Shown piece after piece: positions 34,996 to 43,294 of a DNA stretch of 64,000 bases (position 1 is its first letter; each line of letters opens with the position of its first letter). The translations under genes were made by a program, and so were the position numbers. The DNA is from an uncultured Oscillospiraceae bacterium (GTDB taxonomy: Bacteria; Bacillota; Clostridia; Oscillospirales; Ruminococcaceae), in NCBI GenBank assembly GCA_910589145.1, contig CAJUSD010000006.1, positions 1 to 64,000 on the forward strand, given 5' to 3'. Under the pieces are notes generated by a model that was given only the letters and a program-made list of their open reading frames with translations, was not told the origin of the DNA and did not search any database.

Positions 34996-36148
34996 CGGAG
35001 CGCAGGCGGCAGCGCTGTTGTTTTTGAGCAGAATGTTTGCACTGCTGATTACTCCCGCCGGAGGAGGACAGGCCGGTCAAGCAAGCGGCGGCTTGGCGGC
35101 CTTGGCAGCTCTTGCTTCTTTTCTCTTTCAGCTGGCCTTGTTTATCCCTGGATGGCTTTTGATGAAACGAAATCCAGGTCAGAATTTTTCTGAAGCAGTT
35201 ACAGGCTGTCTGGGAAATTTTGGGAAAGGGATTTCTCTGATGTTATGGGCTGTACTGGTTCTCCTAGCGGGAATATCAGCGGCGGAATTTGACCGTTTTC
35301 TGGTCAGCGCAGTCTATGAACAAGCTCCAAAAATGCTTTTTGCCCTTCTCTTTCTGGCGGCGGCGGTTTATGGGGCTTGGCTGGGTTTGGAAGCTTTCGG
35401 GCGATATGCCTATTTTGGATTGACCATTTTTTTCATACTTGCAGTCAGTCTGTGTTTATCGTTATCTGGAGATTTTCATACAGGAGAATTGTATGCACAA
35501 ACTTCAGTTTCCGCTCCTTCCTTTTGGGGCACAGCATGGGGCATGGCAGCAGGAGATATTGAGATTCTCTGTTTTTTCCTCCTGCTTCCAAATCTTAGAA
35601 GCGGCCAAACCGGGGAAGGCCGGACGGTTCCTGCCGGAAAGCGCCTTTTCTTTGTCTGGAATGGACTGTATACTTTGGCGGCCTGCGGGTTTATTTTATT
35701 GACAGTGGGTGTTTTAGGGGGAAGTCCCTCCGAGGGGCATAACTATCCCTTTTATACCCTTGCCTGTGCAGCTGAGGGACAGCTATTTGCCCGTATGGAT
35801 GCAGTGCATATGTCTATGTGGGGAGTATTCGGGCTTTTACGCTGCTGTCTCCTATTGTACTGTGCAACGGTTTGCCTGCGTTGTGTTATGACGGTTTCCT
35901 CTGGAAAAAACAAACTGGCAGACTGGATTGCTGCCCATAGGACTTTTGTAACGGCAGCGGCTGCTTTTGCAGCTGCAATCCTGTCCGCTGGTTCTCCCAA
36001 AGTTTTAAACGCCTTTCGCTCGGTTTTGGGAAAGGGAATACCCCTGTTTCTGCTTTTAATCGTACTCCCTGCCATTGCTCTTATTGCGGGAGCAGCCCAA
36101 TCCTCAAAAAAGAAAAAGGAGGCCGCTGGTCATGGGGAAGCGTCCTAG
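34976..36148 (+). CDS. Spore germination receptor B subunit (GerAB/GerKB family)
   Basis: A 390-residue membrane protein of the APC-like GerAB family with about ten hydrophobic segments. The ATG at 34976 follows AAAGG and lies inside the end of the A-subunit gene. The first segment has ISGAQAAALLFLSRMFALL; GGGQAGQASGGLAALAAL follows. In GerA receptors this subunit binds the germinant. The C-terminal KKKKEAAGHGEAS tail overlaps the C-subunit start by 17 bases. Confidence 0.92.
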   Translation: MIQTRISGAQAAALLFLSRMFALLITPAGGGQAGQASGGLAALAALASFLFQLALFIPGWLLMKRNPGQNFSEAVTGCLGNFGKGISLMLWAVLVLLAGISAAEFDRFLVSAVYEQAPKMLFALLFLAAAVYGAWLGLEAFGRYAYFGLTIFFILAVSLCLSLSGDFHTGELYAQTSVSAPSFWGTAWGMAAGDIEILCFFLLLPNLRSGQTGEGRTVPAGKRLFFVWNGLYTLAACGFILLTVGVLGGSPSEGHNYPFYTLACAAEGQLFARMDAVHMSMWGVFGLLRCCLLLYCATVCLRCVMTVSSGKNKLADWIAAHRTFVTAAAAFAAAILSAGSPKVLNAFRSVLGKGIPLFLLLIVLPAIALIAGAAQSSKKKKEAAGHGEAS

Positions 36149-37307
36149 CAAGACAATAAAAAAGCTTTTTATCATTCTTTTTCCCCTTTTCCTGTTTTTT
36201 TGCTTATGCGGATGCCAGGGGTTAAGCGGAAAAAGTCCTAATCAGCGTTCTGTAGCCCAGTTAATGGCATTGGATCTCGCACAGGATGACTCCCAAGGGA
36301 GTCCTGCTGTCCTGCTTACTTTGCGGGTTTTAGATGCAGAGGGTTCACCGGAAGGCCCGGAAACTTTCCAGACTGTCCAGGCCCAGGGCAAGTCTATCAC
36401 TGACGCATTAGGAGATATCAGCCGTCAGCTTGGGAAAGATATTTTTCTAAGGGATGTACGGGTAATTTTATTTGGCGAATCCCTTTGTCAAAACGGAATT
36501 GATAACTGCCAGAAATTTTTGAGCCAAAGCTATCAAATTCGCCCAAGGGTTTCAATTGCCGCTGCCGAGGGGGAGGCAGCCCGGTTATTCCAGGATGATG
36601 ATAATGGAGAAGCCCCCATTGACTCCATCACTTCCCTGCTGGAATGGGACAACCGTCCGGGAAATTCTGCTGTTACTGTCATGGAATTGGAGCGAATCCG
36701 GTCGTCCAGCGAGGGAGATTGTATATTACCCTTTATCAGCCTGGGCGACGAAAAAAAAGCTGAAATTTCTGGTTCTGCTGTTTTTACAGGCGGACAATTG
36801 AAAATAAAATTGGATAATACCGATACAAAGAACCTTCGCTTTCTTTCTGCCGATCCGCGTCAAACAGTTCTTACGGTTTCCCTCCCTGACAACTGCTCTG
36901 CGACTTTCCGTCTGACTGGCAGAAAAGGAAGAATTTATGGCGGAAATCAAGATGGCGCTCCCCTCTTTCGTCTGAAATACCATTTTGAATTTCAGCTTTT
37001 AGAATTTACCGGCAATACCAAAATACCTTCCCTGGAGAATATGGAAAAAGCCTTGGAACAAAGTGTCAACGATGCGATCTCCCATTCCATCCAAAAAGTT
37101 GTATTTGACGGGGATGCGGATATTATGGGTTTAGCGTCTGCAATGCGCAGAGATAGTATGATATGGTGGAACCAGTTTGGAAGCGGATGGAAAACATTTA
37201 TGGATGTGAACAGCCAAGACAGTTTATTTCAAAAAAGTGTTTTTATTTTGGATACATCCTGCAAAATTGCACAATCCGATATTCGTGTCCCAATATCGGG
37301 AAATTAA
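36132..37307 (+). CDS. Spore germination receptor C subunit (GerAC lipoprotein)
   Basis: The 391-residue lipoprotein begins MGKRPSKTIKKLFIILFPLF with a lipobox ending LCGC at about residue 28, so it should be lipid-anchored outside the forespore inner membrane. The Ger(x)C domains follow, with VQAQGKSITDALGDISRQLG and the C-terminal LEQSVNDAISHSIQKV helix. AAGGAGG lies 9 bases before the ATG. It completes the A-B-C operon. The 240 bases to spoIVB (37308-37547) hold no gene that I can see. Confidence 0.93.
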   Translation: MGKRPSKTIKKLFIILFPLFLFFCLCGCQGLSGKSPNQRSVAQLMALDLAQDDSQGSPAVLLTLRVLDAEGSPEGPETFQTVQAQGKSITDALGDISRQLGKDIFLRDVRVILFGESLCQNGIDNCQKFLSQSYQIRPRVSIAAAEGEAARLFQDDDNGEAPIDSITSLLEWDNRPGNSAVTVMELERIRSSSEGDCILPFISLGDEKKAEISGSAVFTGGQLKIKLDNTDTKNLRFLSADPRQTVLTVSLPDNCSATFRLTGRKGRIYGGNQDGAPLFRLKYHFEFQLLEFTGNTKIPSLENMEKALEQSVNDAISHSIQKVVFDGDADIMGLASAMRRDSMIWWNQFGSGWKTFMDVNSQDSLFQKSVFILDTSCKIAQSDIRVPISGN

Positions 37308-37547
37308 GCGGATTTTATAAACGCTTTATATATAGTAATCGACTCACAATTTCCAATCCCGCCGTAAAACGGCAAATCAAGGATTGCTATAATTCCCTGC
37401 AATAAAACCCCTTTCAATGAGGAACAATTACAATGTCGCACCAAAAACTAAAATGGAGCGATAGCGTAAAAAACCTTTGGCAAGGGGGCGTTATGCTGTA
37501 AACGGCAACGTCCGAAATCTAAAGGAGGTAAAGGAGCTGCAAGCAAA

Positions 37548-38789
37548 ATGAAAAAGATTTATCGAATCTTTGCGGGGGCGTTGTCGGTGTTAATGATAAG
37601 CGCGTTATCGTTATCATTATACGCAGGCCGAACCCTGCCGGATTATGTATATATTGCGGAGGGCCAGGAGGTGGAAGATCTGGATCTGTCCACTGCGGCA
37701 TTATCAGGAACAGCAATAACGGTAGGCGCTCCAGTACAGCAGGCGGTTATAACAGAACCAGACCAGATTCCAGTAGGCCTGCGGATTTTTGGCGCAATAT
37801 CAGTTAAGGACATACTTGTACAGGTAGTCCCACGGGAATATGTGCTGCCTGGCGGAACGCCTTTTGGGATTAAAATGTTTACAGATGGAGTTATGGTTGT
37901 CGGAATGACAGATGTCATTCATGATGGAGAAACGATAAATCCGGCAAAGGAAGCTGGGATTCGCCTGGGGGACGTTATTACCAAGGTCAATGGGCGGCGC
38001 GTTTCCACTAATGAAGAAGTTGCATCCTTTGTTGAAAAGAGCAATGGCAGCCCATTAACTGTACAGATCCGCCGGGACGATCAGGAATTATTTGAAGCAA
38101 GTGTCATTCCGGTTCGTTCCGATGATGCGGCAGGATACCGAGCCGGTATGTGGGTTCGCGACAGTTCCGCCGGGATAGGAACTATGACCTTTATAGATCC
38201 TGAAAGTGGATGTTTTGCCGGCCTTGGTCATGGTGTATGCGATATTGACACCGGAAATTTAATGCCGTTATCCTCTGGGGAAGCGGTAGATGTTACAATT
38301 ACAGGAGTAACCAAAGGCATGAGCGGAAACCCTGGAGAACTTCGAGGCGCATTTTCAGAATCGCGTCCCATGGGAATTTTGCTCAGAAATGATGTAACAG
38401 GTGTTTATGGCCAGTTAAATTCAGCTTCCCTGGATTGGGGGAGTGTTGTGCCGACTCCGGTTGCCATGCGCCAGGAGGTCAAGCCCGGAAAAGCCATTGT
38501 ACGTACAACAGTAGACGGAGAAGAAGCAATGGAATATGAAATTGTCATTGAGCGTGTTACCTTCAGTGATTCCAATCCCACCAGAAATATGGTGGTGCGG
38601 ATTACCGATCCGCAGCTTCTGGCAAAAACCGGGGGGATCGTACAGGGGATGAGCGGAAGCCCAATTCTGCAAAATGGCAAACTTGTTGGAGCAATTACAC
38701 ATGTATTTGTAAACGATCCGGCACGAGGATATGGAATTTTTGCTGAAAATATGGAGCAATGTCTTTCTTCTTTAGGCAAAATGTCGTAA
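37548..38789 (+). CDS. spoIVB: SpoIVB sporulation peptidase
   Basis: A 413-residue serine peptidase made in the forespore that triggers pro-sigma-K processing. An N-terminal membrane anchor (about 5-27) is followed by a PDZ domain (about 95-190, AGIRLGDVITKVNGRRV) and the SpoIVB domain with His228 in GLGHGVCD and Ser371 in GMSGSP, the catalytic pair. Its place directly upstream of spo0A is conserved in Bacilli and Clostridia. AAAGGAGG lies well upstream of the ATG with GGAGCTGCAAGCAAA between. Expression would be sigma-G dependent, but I could not identify the promoter. Confidence 0.96.
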   Translation: MKKIYRIFAGALSVLMISALSLSLYAGRTLPDYVYIAEGQEVEDLDLSTAALSGTAITVGAPVQQAVITEPDQIPVGLRIFGAISVKDILVQVVPREYVLPGGTPFGIKMFTDGVMVVGMTDVIHDGETINPAKEAGIRLGDVITKVNGRRVSTNEEVASFVEKSNGSPLTVQIRRDDQELFEASVIPVRSDDAAGYRAGMWVRDSSAGIGTMTFIDPESGCFAGLGHGVCDIDTGNLMPLSSGEAVDVTITGVTKGMSGNPGELRGAFSESRPMGILLRNDVTGVYGQLNSASLDWGSVVPTPVAMRQEVKPGKAIVRTTVDGEEAMEYEIVIERVTFSDSNPTRNMVVRITDPQLLAKTGGIVQGMSGSPILQNGKLVGAITHVFVNDPARGYGIFAENMEQCLSSLGKMS

Positions 38790-38816
38790 AATAGTTTTTC
38801 TTCCCGAAAGAGAAGC

Positions 38817-38845
38817 TTGTAACTTCTTGTAAATTGCGTTATAAT
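38817..38845 (+). promoter_or_regulatory. Vegetative (sigma-A) promoter for spo0A
   Basis: TTGTAA at 38817-38822 and TATAAT at 38840-38845 are 17 bases apart, just past the spoIVB stop. The spo0A leader would be about 500 bases. It contains a hairpin CGCCGGCAC/GTGCCGGCG (39025-39049) and a weak AGCCCC/GGGGCT stem with TTTT (39103-39126). Confidence 0.6.
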
Positions 38846-38898
38846 GATTCTAACCAAAAAGGTTTTAAATAGACTTGCGTATTTTGAAAAAGAAGGTC

Positions 38899-38908
38899 TT
38901 GTCGAAAA
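38899..38908 (+). promoter_or_regulatory. Spo0A-binding site (0A box) upstream of spo0A
   Basis: TTGTCGAAAA matches the 0A box core (TGTCGAA). It lies 54 bases downstream of the vegetative promoter, where bound Spo0A~P could block it, as known for the spo0A region in Bacillus. A possible sigma-H-like GGAAAA...GAAATA pair follows at about 38918-38947. Confidence 0.6.
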
Positions 38909-39347
38909 CCAGCATTTGGAAAAAAATGTAAAAACAGTATTGAAATAATTTCCAAAATATGGTAATCTAGGGGTGTCAATCCGTATGTTGGCGGTGAAAG
39001 CGTCGGAAAAAAGGCGCAGAAAAACGCCGGCACGGAGTAAGTGCCGGCGGGCAAGAAAACCAGAAGTGGGATTTGCTGGACGGCTATGGGATGACTCATT
39101 GCAGCCCCCTGGAAATCTGGGGCTTTTCAAAATATATTGCTTCAATACCATACGACCCCCTGTTCTAAATTGTACAAGGCTCCTATACAAGATTTCTAAA
39201 TTCGAGTTTTCTACTACAGTGGAACAGTGGGTTTGTATCGGGCTTGCAGGTCTTTTTAAGCTTTTTGATAGGAAAGGATCGAATATGCTTTAAACCGTAA
39301 GCATCCAAGAGGGCGCAAAATCAAACAGCAAATGGAGTGAAAAAATC

Positions 39348-40172
39348 ATGAATAATCAGATGAAAGTATTAATTTCGGACGATGACAAGGATTTCTGTTC
39401 CCAAGTTGCCGCCTTGCTGAAAAACTATGGATATGAAACCATCTCTGTACCGAAAAACGGAACCGTCGTATTGGAAAGCATCACCCAATACCAGCCTAAA
39501 GTTGTACTCATGGATTACTTTATGAGCCATGTGGACGCTTTGGGCGTTATGAAAGAAGTTGGAAAGATGGGACTGTCCGATCCTCCTATGTTTATGCTCA
39601 TCACCAGCTATGACAGCCCTTCCTTCCAAAGAGAAGTACTTTCTGCCGGAGCAGCCTATTACTTTCTCAAACCCTTTGATACCAGTATCTTAGCGGAGCG
39701 AGTCGCCCAGCTTGCCTCCGAACGCGGTAATACTGTCAGCCATATCTCAGCCCCTTCGCCCCAATCCTCTGCACTGGATGACAACGAATTGGAACTTCAG
39801 GTAACTGCTATTATCCACAAGATCGGCGTACCTGCGCATATCAAAGGATACCATTACTTACGCGAGTCTATTATGTTAGCAGTCCGGGACAGCGAAATTA
39901 TTAACTCGGTTACAAAACAGCTTTATCCAACTGTAGCCAAAAAATTTAATACTACCTCCTCCCGCGTGGAACGTGCAATCCGCCATGCAATCGAGGTTGC
40001 TTGGGACAGAGGCGATGTGGATGTTCTGAATTCCTATTTTGGTTATACCATCCATAATACTAGGGGAAAGCCCACCAATTCTGAATTTATAGCCATGATT
40101 GCGGATAAACTCCGCCTTCGGTTTCGTATGAGCAATAAAGCGGATTCTGGAAAGCCAACCTTAATTGGATAA
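39348..40172 (+). CDS. spo0A: Sporulation master regulator Spo0A
   Basis: The 274-residue protein has an N-terminal receiver (about 5-125) with Asp11-Asp12-Asp13 and the phosphoacceptor Asp56 in VLMDYFM, a short linker, and the C-terminal Spo0A DNA-binding domain (about 150-265) with KGYHYLRESIMLAV, TTSSRVERAIRHAIEVAW (recognition helix) and FGYTIHNTRGKPTNSEFIA. Phosphorylated Spo0A turns on sporulation. GGAGTG precedes the ATG. The gene follows spoIVB and ends at a hairpin. No orphan histidine kinase for it is in the window. Confidence 0.98.
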   Translation: MNNQMKVLISDDDKDFCSQVAALLKNYGYETISVPKNGTVVLESITQYQPKVVLMDYFMSHVDALGVMKEVGKMGLSDPPMFMLITSYDSPSFQREVLSAGAAYYFLKPFDTSILAERVAQLASERGNTVSHISAPSPQSSALDDNELELQVTAIIHKIGVPAHIKGYHYLRESIMLAVRDSEIINSVTKQLYPTVAKKFNTTSSRVERAIRHAIEVAWDRGDVDVLNSYFGYTIHNTRGKPTNSEFIAMIADKLRLRFRMSNKADSGKPTLIG

Positions 40173-40178
40173 GAATTA

Positions 40179-40201
40179 GGACTGCATAAAAAGTGCAGTC
40201 C
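40179..40201 (+). terminator. Hairpin after spo0A
   Basis: GGACTGCAT-like arm (40179-40187) pairs with GTGCAGTCC (40193-40201); only a short pyrimidine tract follows. Confidence 0.5.
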
Positions 40202-40577
40202 CATCTTCTAAATCAATACGAATTTAACAGGTAAAACCTAATGTAAGGGTCAATTTTGAGATTCTGGTAAGGGATTTTCCTGTAAAGTTCATAAAACTTT
40301 TATGACAGGAGCCTCTCCGTCTTATATGGCGCTGCCTGGTTCATCTCCATTGAACTGAATTCTTTTTAGACTTGGATTGGAGGTATTTGCAGGGGGGGGG
40401 GAATTTCATTCTTTCATAAAAGATATTTGTTTTTTATTATTAGCCCTTCTGAAAGGGTTATCTGACAAGACCGAACCATTGTTGGAAGGGTGCAGCAGTA
40501 TCGTATAGTATGGGGGTAAGGGGTTCCACCTGAAAGGCTTTCAAGCCGCAGTTTTGTTAAAACCACTTTATAAGAGT

Positions 40578-40777
40578 TTGAAAAAAACGCCAAACTGCCA
40601 GTACAATGCAAGACAAGTATAATTTAAAGCAATTAGGCCGAAATATATGTATTTGTTTATATTTTCCCTACTTGTCATATCTGAAACAATTCGAATACGT
40701 TTTGTATTCTCTGGTTTTATGATTAAACTGCTAAAATGTTGTCTTCCTTCGTTTTATAAGACGAAGGAAGTTTTTTT
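40578..40777 (+). ncRNA. Possible small RNA with promoter and strong orphan terminator
   Basis: The gap 40202-40958 holds no convincing gene. It does hold TTGAAA (40578-40583) and TACAAT (40602-40607), 18 bases apart, and downstream a strong terminator: CTTCCTTCGT (40743-40752), ACGAAGGAAG (40761-40770) and seven T. A transcript of about 165 bases would lie between them with no good open frame or ribosome site. No known RNA family was recognised. The same gap has a run of ten G at 40392-40401. Confidence 0.35.
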
Positions 40778-40958
40778 ATCACAAATAATGATTTATATTC
40801 ATTTTATGTATAATGTGTCGATAAATGATATTCATTCAAGAACAAAAAAAAGAATTTATTTTTTTGTGAAATAGATATTGTGCTTACTGGTCCAATGTTG
40901 TATACTAAAGTGAAAGCCGCATATGTATGCGTATTTCTGCGTTTTCACCATAGAATCA

Positions 40959-41198
40959 TTAAGGCTCCAAATTGGCCTCGTCGAAAAGAGGGGATGAAAA
41001 AAATATGTCTAACTCCACTCCCAAACCTTGGCAAATTTCATGAATAATTCTCAACTTTACAGAATCATAGGAGCAGTTTATCACGTTGTTAATTGTAGAT
41101 CTAGGTACGCCGCTTTTTAGGTAGAGCTGATATTGTGTAATATCTTTTTCTTTCAGCAATTGTGATAAACGTTCACTGACTGCTTGATTCAGCTTCAA
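40959..41198 (-). CDS. Small XRE-family transcriptional regulator
   Basis: The 79-residue protein is almost only a Cro/CI-type helix-turn-helix: VSERLSQLLKEKDITQYQLY, SGVPRSTINNVINCSYDSVK and IHEICQGLGVELDIFFSS. The start is a TTG with GATGGTG upstream. Such single-domain regulators are typical of accessory regions. It is flanked by the long empty gap and by a MITE copy, and its target is unknown. Confidence 0.85.
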   Translation of the reverse strand: MKLNQAVSERLSQLLKEKDITQYQLYLKSGVPRSTINNVINCSYDSVKLRIIHEICQGLGVELDIFFSSPLFDEANLEP

Positions 41199-41310
41199 TG
41201 TGCATCACCATCCCTGTTCCAATACATTATAGCGACATGCTGCACGCCTTCCGTCCCTACAACTGTACGACACACAGATTTTTACTGTCATGTACAGCAA
41301 TTTACATTAA

Positions 41311-41470
41311 GATCCTATCCCAAAATGATCCACACCCATCCAGCTTGCATATTTTCCGCCAAACTGCGTTGATTTCCCTTGACAGGCGACAGCCCGCCTG
41401 CGGAAAACCGCCTTGTTTGGCAAAAAATCGGACTGCGCAGTTTGGGCGCGTCTCATTCTGGGATAGGCTC
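41311..41470 (+). mobile_element. MITE-like element C, copy 1
   Basis: 160 bp bounded by GATCCTATCCCAAAATGA and the inverted TCATTCTGGGATAGGCTC, and flanked by TAA on both sides (41308-41310 and 41471-41473). The interior (CATATTTTCCGCCAAACTG, CGACAGCCCGCCTGC, CCGCCTTGTTTGGCAAAAA) is shared with 55813-55944, 58054-58212 and, in decayed form, 57699-57854. There is no coding capacity. The end type and 3-bp TNA duplication recall the IS427 group of IS5 elements. Confidence 0.8.
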
Positions 41471-41508
41471 TAAATTAAACTGTCTGCGAAAGAGAGGAGT
41501 GTATAAAA

Positions 41509-42093
41509 TTGCGTTGGAAGGCAAAGAATTTGAAAGCTATGCTTCAACTGATACAATTAAAAAAGACAACCAAAATGTCAGCGATACATAATTCAAAAAC
41601 AAATTCCCTCTATTCAGACTACATAGCATATCGATGTCAGCTTGCTCTTTATAACTTATGGAACTCAGAGTCTTCCCTTTCCTGGGAAGCGTTTGTTGAA
41701 GCACTGCATGATTCCGAAAAACTACGCAATACTGCTAAAAATGTGATACAAAATGCACTCATTTCCTTTGACCCCTCTTTATATGATTTTGAAATTGCCC
41801 ACGGCGTCCAGTTCTTTGAAAATGAATCCCCAAATGACGTTATCCGTGCTGCCCAGATTTTCGACGAGCAGGAAGGAGAATTTTTAATTCATCTTTTTAT
41901 GCTTCAGACAGAAATATCACATTTAGGTTATCTTACAGAACATCAGGGTTTGAATTGTAAGTGGAAACAGTATATTCAATATATCACGCAAAATGACCTT
42001 TTACGTTTAAAGCTCATCCGTGCTTTTCAAAAGGCTTTAACAGACCTGGATTTCGAGAGAGGCTGGATGCTGAAAAATACATCTGATACCTGA
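41509..42093 (+). CDS. Hypothetical protein (up to 194 residues)
   Basis: I do not recognise this protein. It is soluble, acidic and rich in aromatic residues, with YSDYIAYRCQLALYNLWNSE, AHGVQFFENESPNDVIRAA and HLFMLQTEISHLGYL; helices dominate. The TTG at 41509 has AGGAG 9 bases upstream, but its first 22 residues are oddly Lys-rich. An ATG at 41575 is an alternative: in that case a 30-codon frame from a GTG at 41499 (VYKIALEGKEFESYAS...) would overlap its start. It begins 36 bases after a MITE copy, which may have supplied upstream signals. A strong terminator follows. Confidence 0.6.
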   Translation: MRWKAKNLKAMLQLIQLKKTTKMSAIHNSKTNSLYSDYIAYRCQLALYNLWNSESSLSWEAFVEALHDSEKLRNTAKNVIQNALISFDPSLYDFEIAHGVQFFENESPNDVIRAAQIFDEQEGEFLIHLFMLQTEISHLGYLTEHQGLNCKWKQYIQYITQNDLLRLKLIRAFQKALTDLDFERGWMLKNTSDT

Positions 42094-42124
42094 AACAGGT
42101 TTGTGGTAATTTATAAGTGGTTGG

Positions 42125-42167
42125 AAAAGGTTTGGAAAGACTTGGTAGGTCTTTTCAAACCTTTTTT
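42125..42167 (+). terminator. Strong terminator after the 41.5-kb gene
   Basis: AAAAGGTTTGGAAAGAC (42125-42141) pairs with GTCTTTTCAAACCTTTT (42149-42165) with one mismatch, and a T run follows. Confidence 0.85.
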
Positions 42168-42202
42168 ATAAACAGATATGCGGACACAGCCTAAGATGCG
42201 TA

Positions 42203-42294
42203 TACCTTTGCTTAACAAGGGCCAACACCCCCAAAAGCAGTTCTGTCGGCGCATCTGCGTTGTTGTAAAGGCTCGCCAGGCGTCTGTCGGCTTC
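42203..42294 (-). repeat. Partial copy of the 19-bp-TIR element
   Basis: Begins TACCTTTGCTTAACAAGGGC and matches, inverted, the right end of the element at 17060-17290 over about 90 bp (AACAC-CCCAAAAGCA, GCGCATCTGCGT, AGGCTCGCCAGGCG). The other end is missing, so it is a truncated copy. Confidence 0.7.
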
Positions 42295-42390
42295 AGATTC
42301 AATCGGCCCAAACGGACATTTGCCGCTCTGCCCAAAATACTGAATTAAGTAATATCCAAAAAATGGTTTCTGTATTTAAAACATTTGTTC

Positions 42391-42419
42391 TTGACAAATA
42401 AGTATAATATGTGTACAAT
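42391..42419 (+). promoter_or_regulatory. Strong sigma-A promoter with LexA-like half palindrome
   Basis: TTGACA at 42391-42396 and TACAAT at 42414-42419 are exactly 17 bases apart. Directly upstream, AAACATTTGTTC (42379-42390) matches the Gram-positive LexA pattern GAAC-N4-GTTC in all but the first base. Confidence 0.65.
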
Positions 42420-42581
42420 AAAATAAGAAACATACATTCGAAATTAATACTTTTACAGTCAGGTCTATTCTGAGGGTTGTCCACATAAAATGGAACTGTT
42501 GGAAATCCAGACAGACCAATTTCTAAAATGTATGCGGTCTGTTGGAAAAGTTTTTCGATTGCAGAAAATGGAGGACAAAAA

Positions 42582-42878
42582 ATGCTGATGGAAAAATGTA
42601 TCACTTTAACCAAATATCAGTTCTCATTGGATGGGGAGAACTTTGCAGAAGGCTTTATATTCAGCGATACGGATATTCACGAGGAAAGCCTGTTTCGATT
42701 GGGTTCCCTGCGCTGCGGGAAAAAAATTCCTGTGCCAGAAGGAACTATGGTGGAAGCGGCAATTGACAACCGGAAGGCCGGTGGAAAACTAATGTTCCAT
42801 AAGAACCGTTTTCTTCTTTCTATCCTACCTGATACAGCTGATTTCGAAAAATCACAGGAGGCAGTTAAAAATCTTTGA
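42582..42878 (+). CDS. Hypothetical protein, 98 residues
   Basis: The family is not recognised. The ATG at 42582 has GGAGG 7 bases upstream and a strong promoter about 165 bases further up; a terminator follows. The sequence looks beta-rich and soluble, with FIFSDTDIHEESLFRLGSL, VPEGTMVEAAIDN and MFHKNRFLLSILP. Good transcription and translation signals on both sides make it a likely real gene. Its promoter carries a LexA-like half site, and a damage-type polymerase gene lies downstream. Confidence 0.65.
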   Translation: MLMEKCITLTKYQFSLDGENFAEGFIFSDTDIHEESLFRLGSLRCGKKIPVPEGTMVEAAIDNRKAGGKLMFHKNRFLLSILPDTADFEKSQEAVKNL

Positions 42879-42899
42879 TTGGCTATGTTTCTTTATTTT

Positions 42900-42925
42900 C
42901 CCGGTCTTTCAGACCGGGGATTTTT
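42900..42925 (+). terminator. Rho-independent terminator
   Basis: CCCGGTCT (42900-42907) pairs with AGACCGGG (42911-42918), then five T. It closes the 98-residue gene. Confidence 0.85.
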
Positions 42926-43035
42926 ATACATAAGATTGGCCGCCGCAGGAAAAGATAAATTTATCGCTTAAAATCAGATATTATTTTAATATGAGTTCAA
43001 TGGAATAACCTTCTTCATTTTATGGCTTTTTGTTT

Positions 43036-43200
43036 TAGGGATACTATCACAACAACTGTTGGCTGTTCGCTGGCTGCGAGCGAAAACTTTTAGGTTCGTT
43101 AAACTCTGGCGGGCTGAGTACAGCTCCGCTGCACATAGCTCTGCCACATATCACTTTGCTGTACCCTCCCCTCCTGGACCCAAGCCCTTTTTCATCCACC
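43036..43200 (+). repeat. Decayed relative of the subtype A/B repeats
   Basis: In the 416-bp gap 42879-43294, TTTTAGGGATAC, GCTGCGAGCG, a GTACAGC ... GCTGTAC hairpin and CCTGGACCCAAGCCCTTTTT appear in the same order as in the other dispersed repeats, but overall identity is low. Nothing else is evident in the gap. Confidence 0.3.
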
Positions 43201-43294
43201 CCAGATTGTACTCATCGGATGCTATGCCTGCATCTTTGTTTTATCAAATTTACATTATACTATAATCCCACCGTTTTTAAGAGGGGGGACTTCT

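Noticed and set aside
38844..38948. 34-codon frame (MILTKKVLNRLAYF...) between spoIVB and spo0A
   Set aside because: Its ATG overlaps the -10 of the promoter, there is no ribosome site, and the 0A box lies inside it.
38973..39293. 106-residue frame in the spo0A leader
   Set aside because: Low-complexity, basic start over hairpin DNA, without ribosome site; better read as leader.
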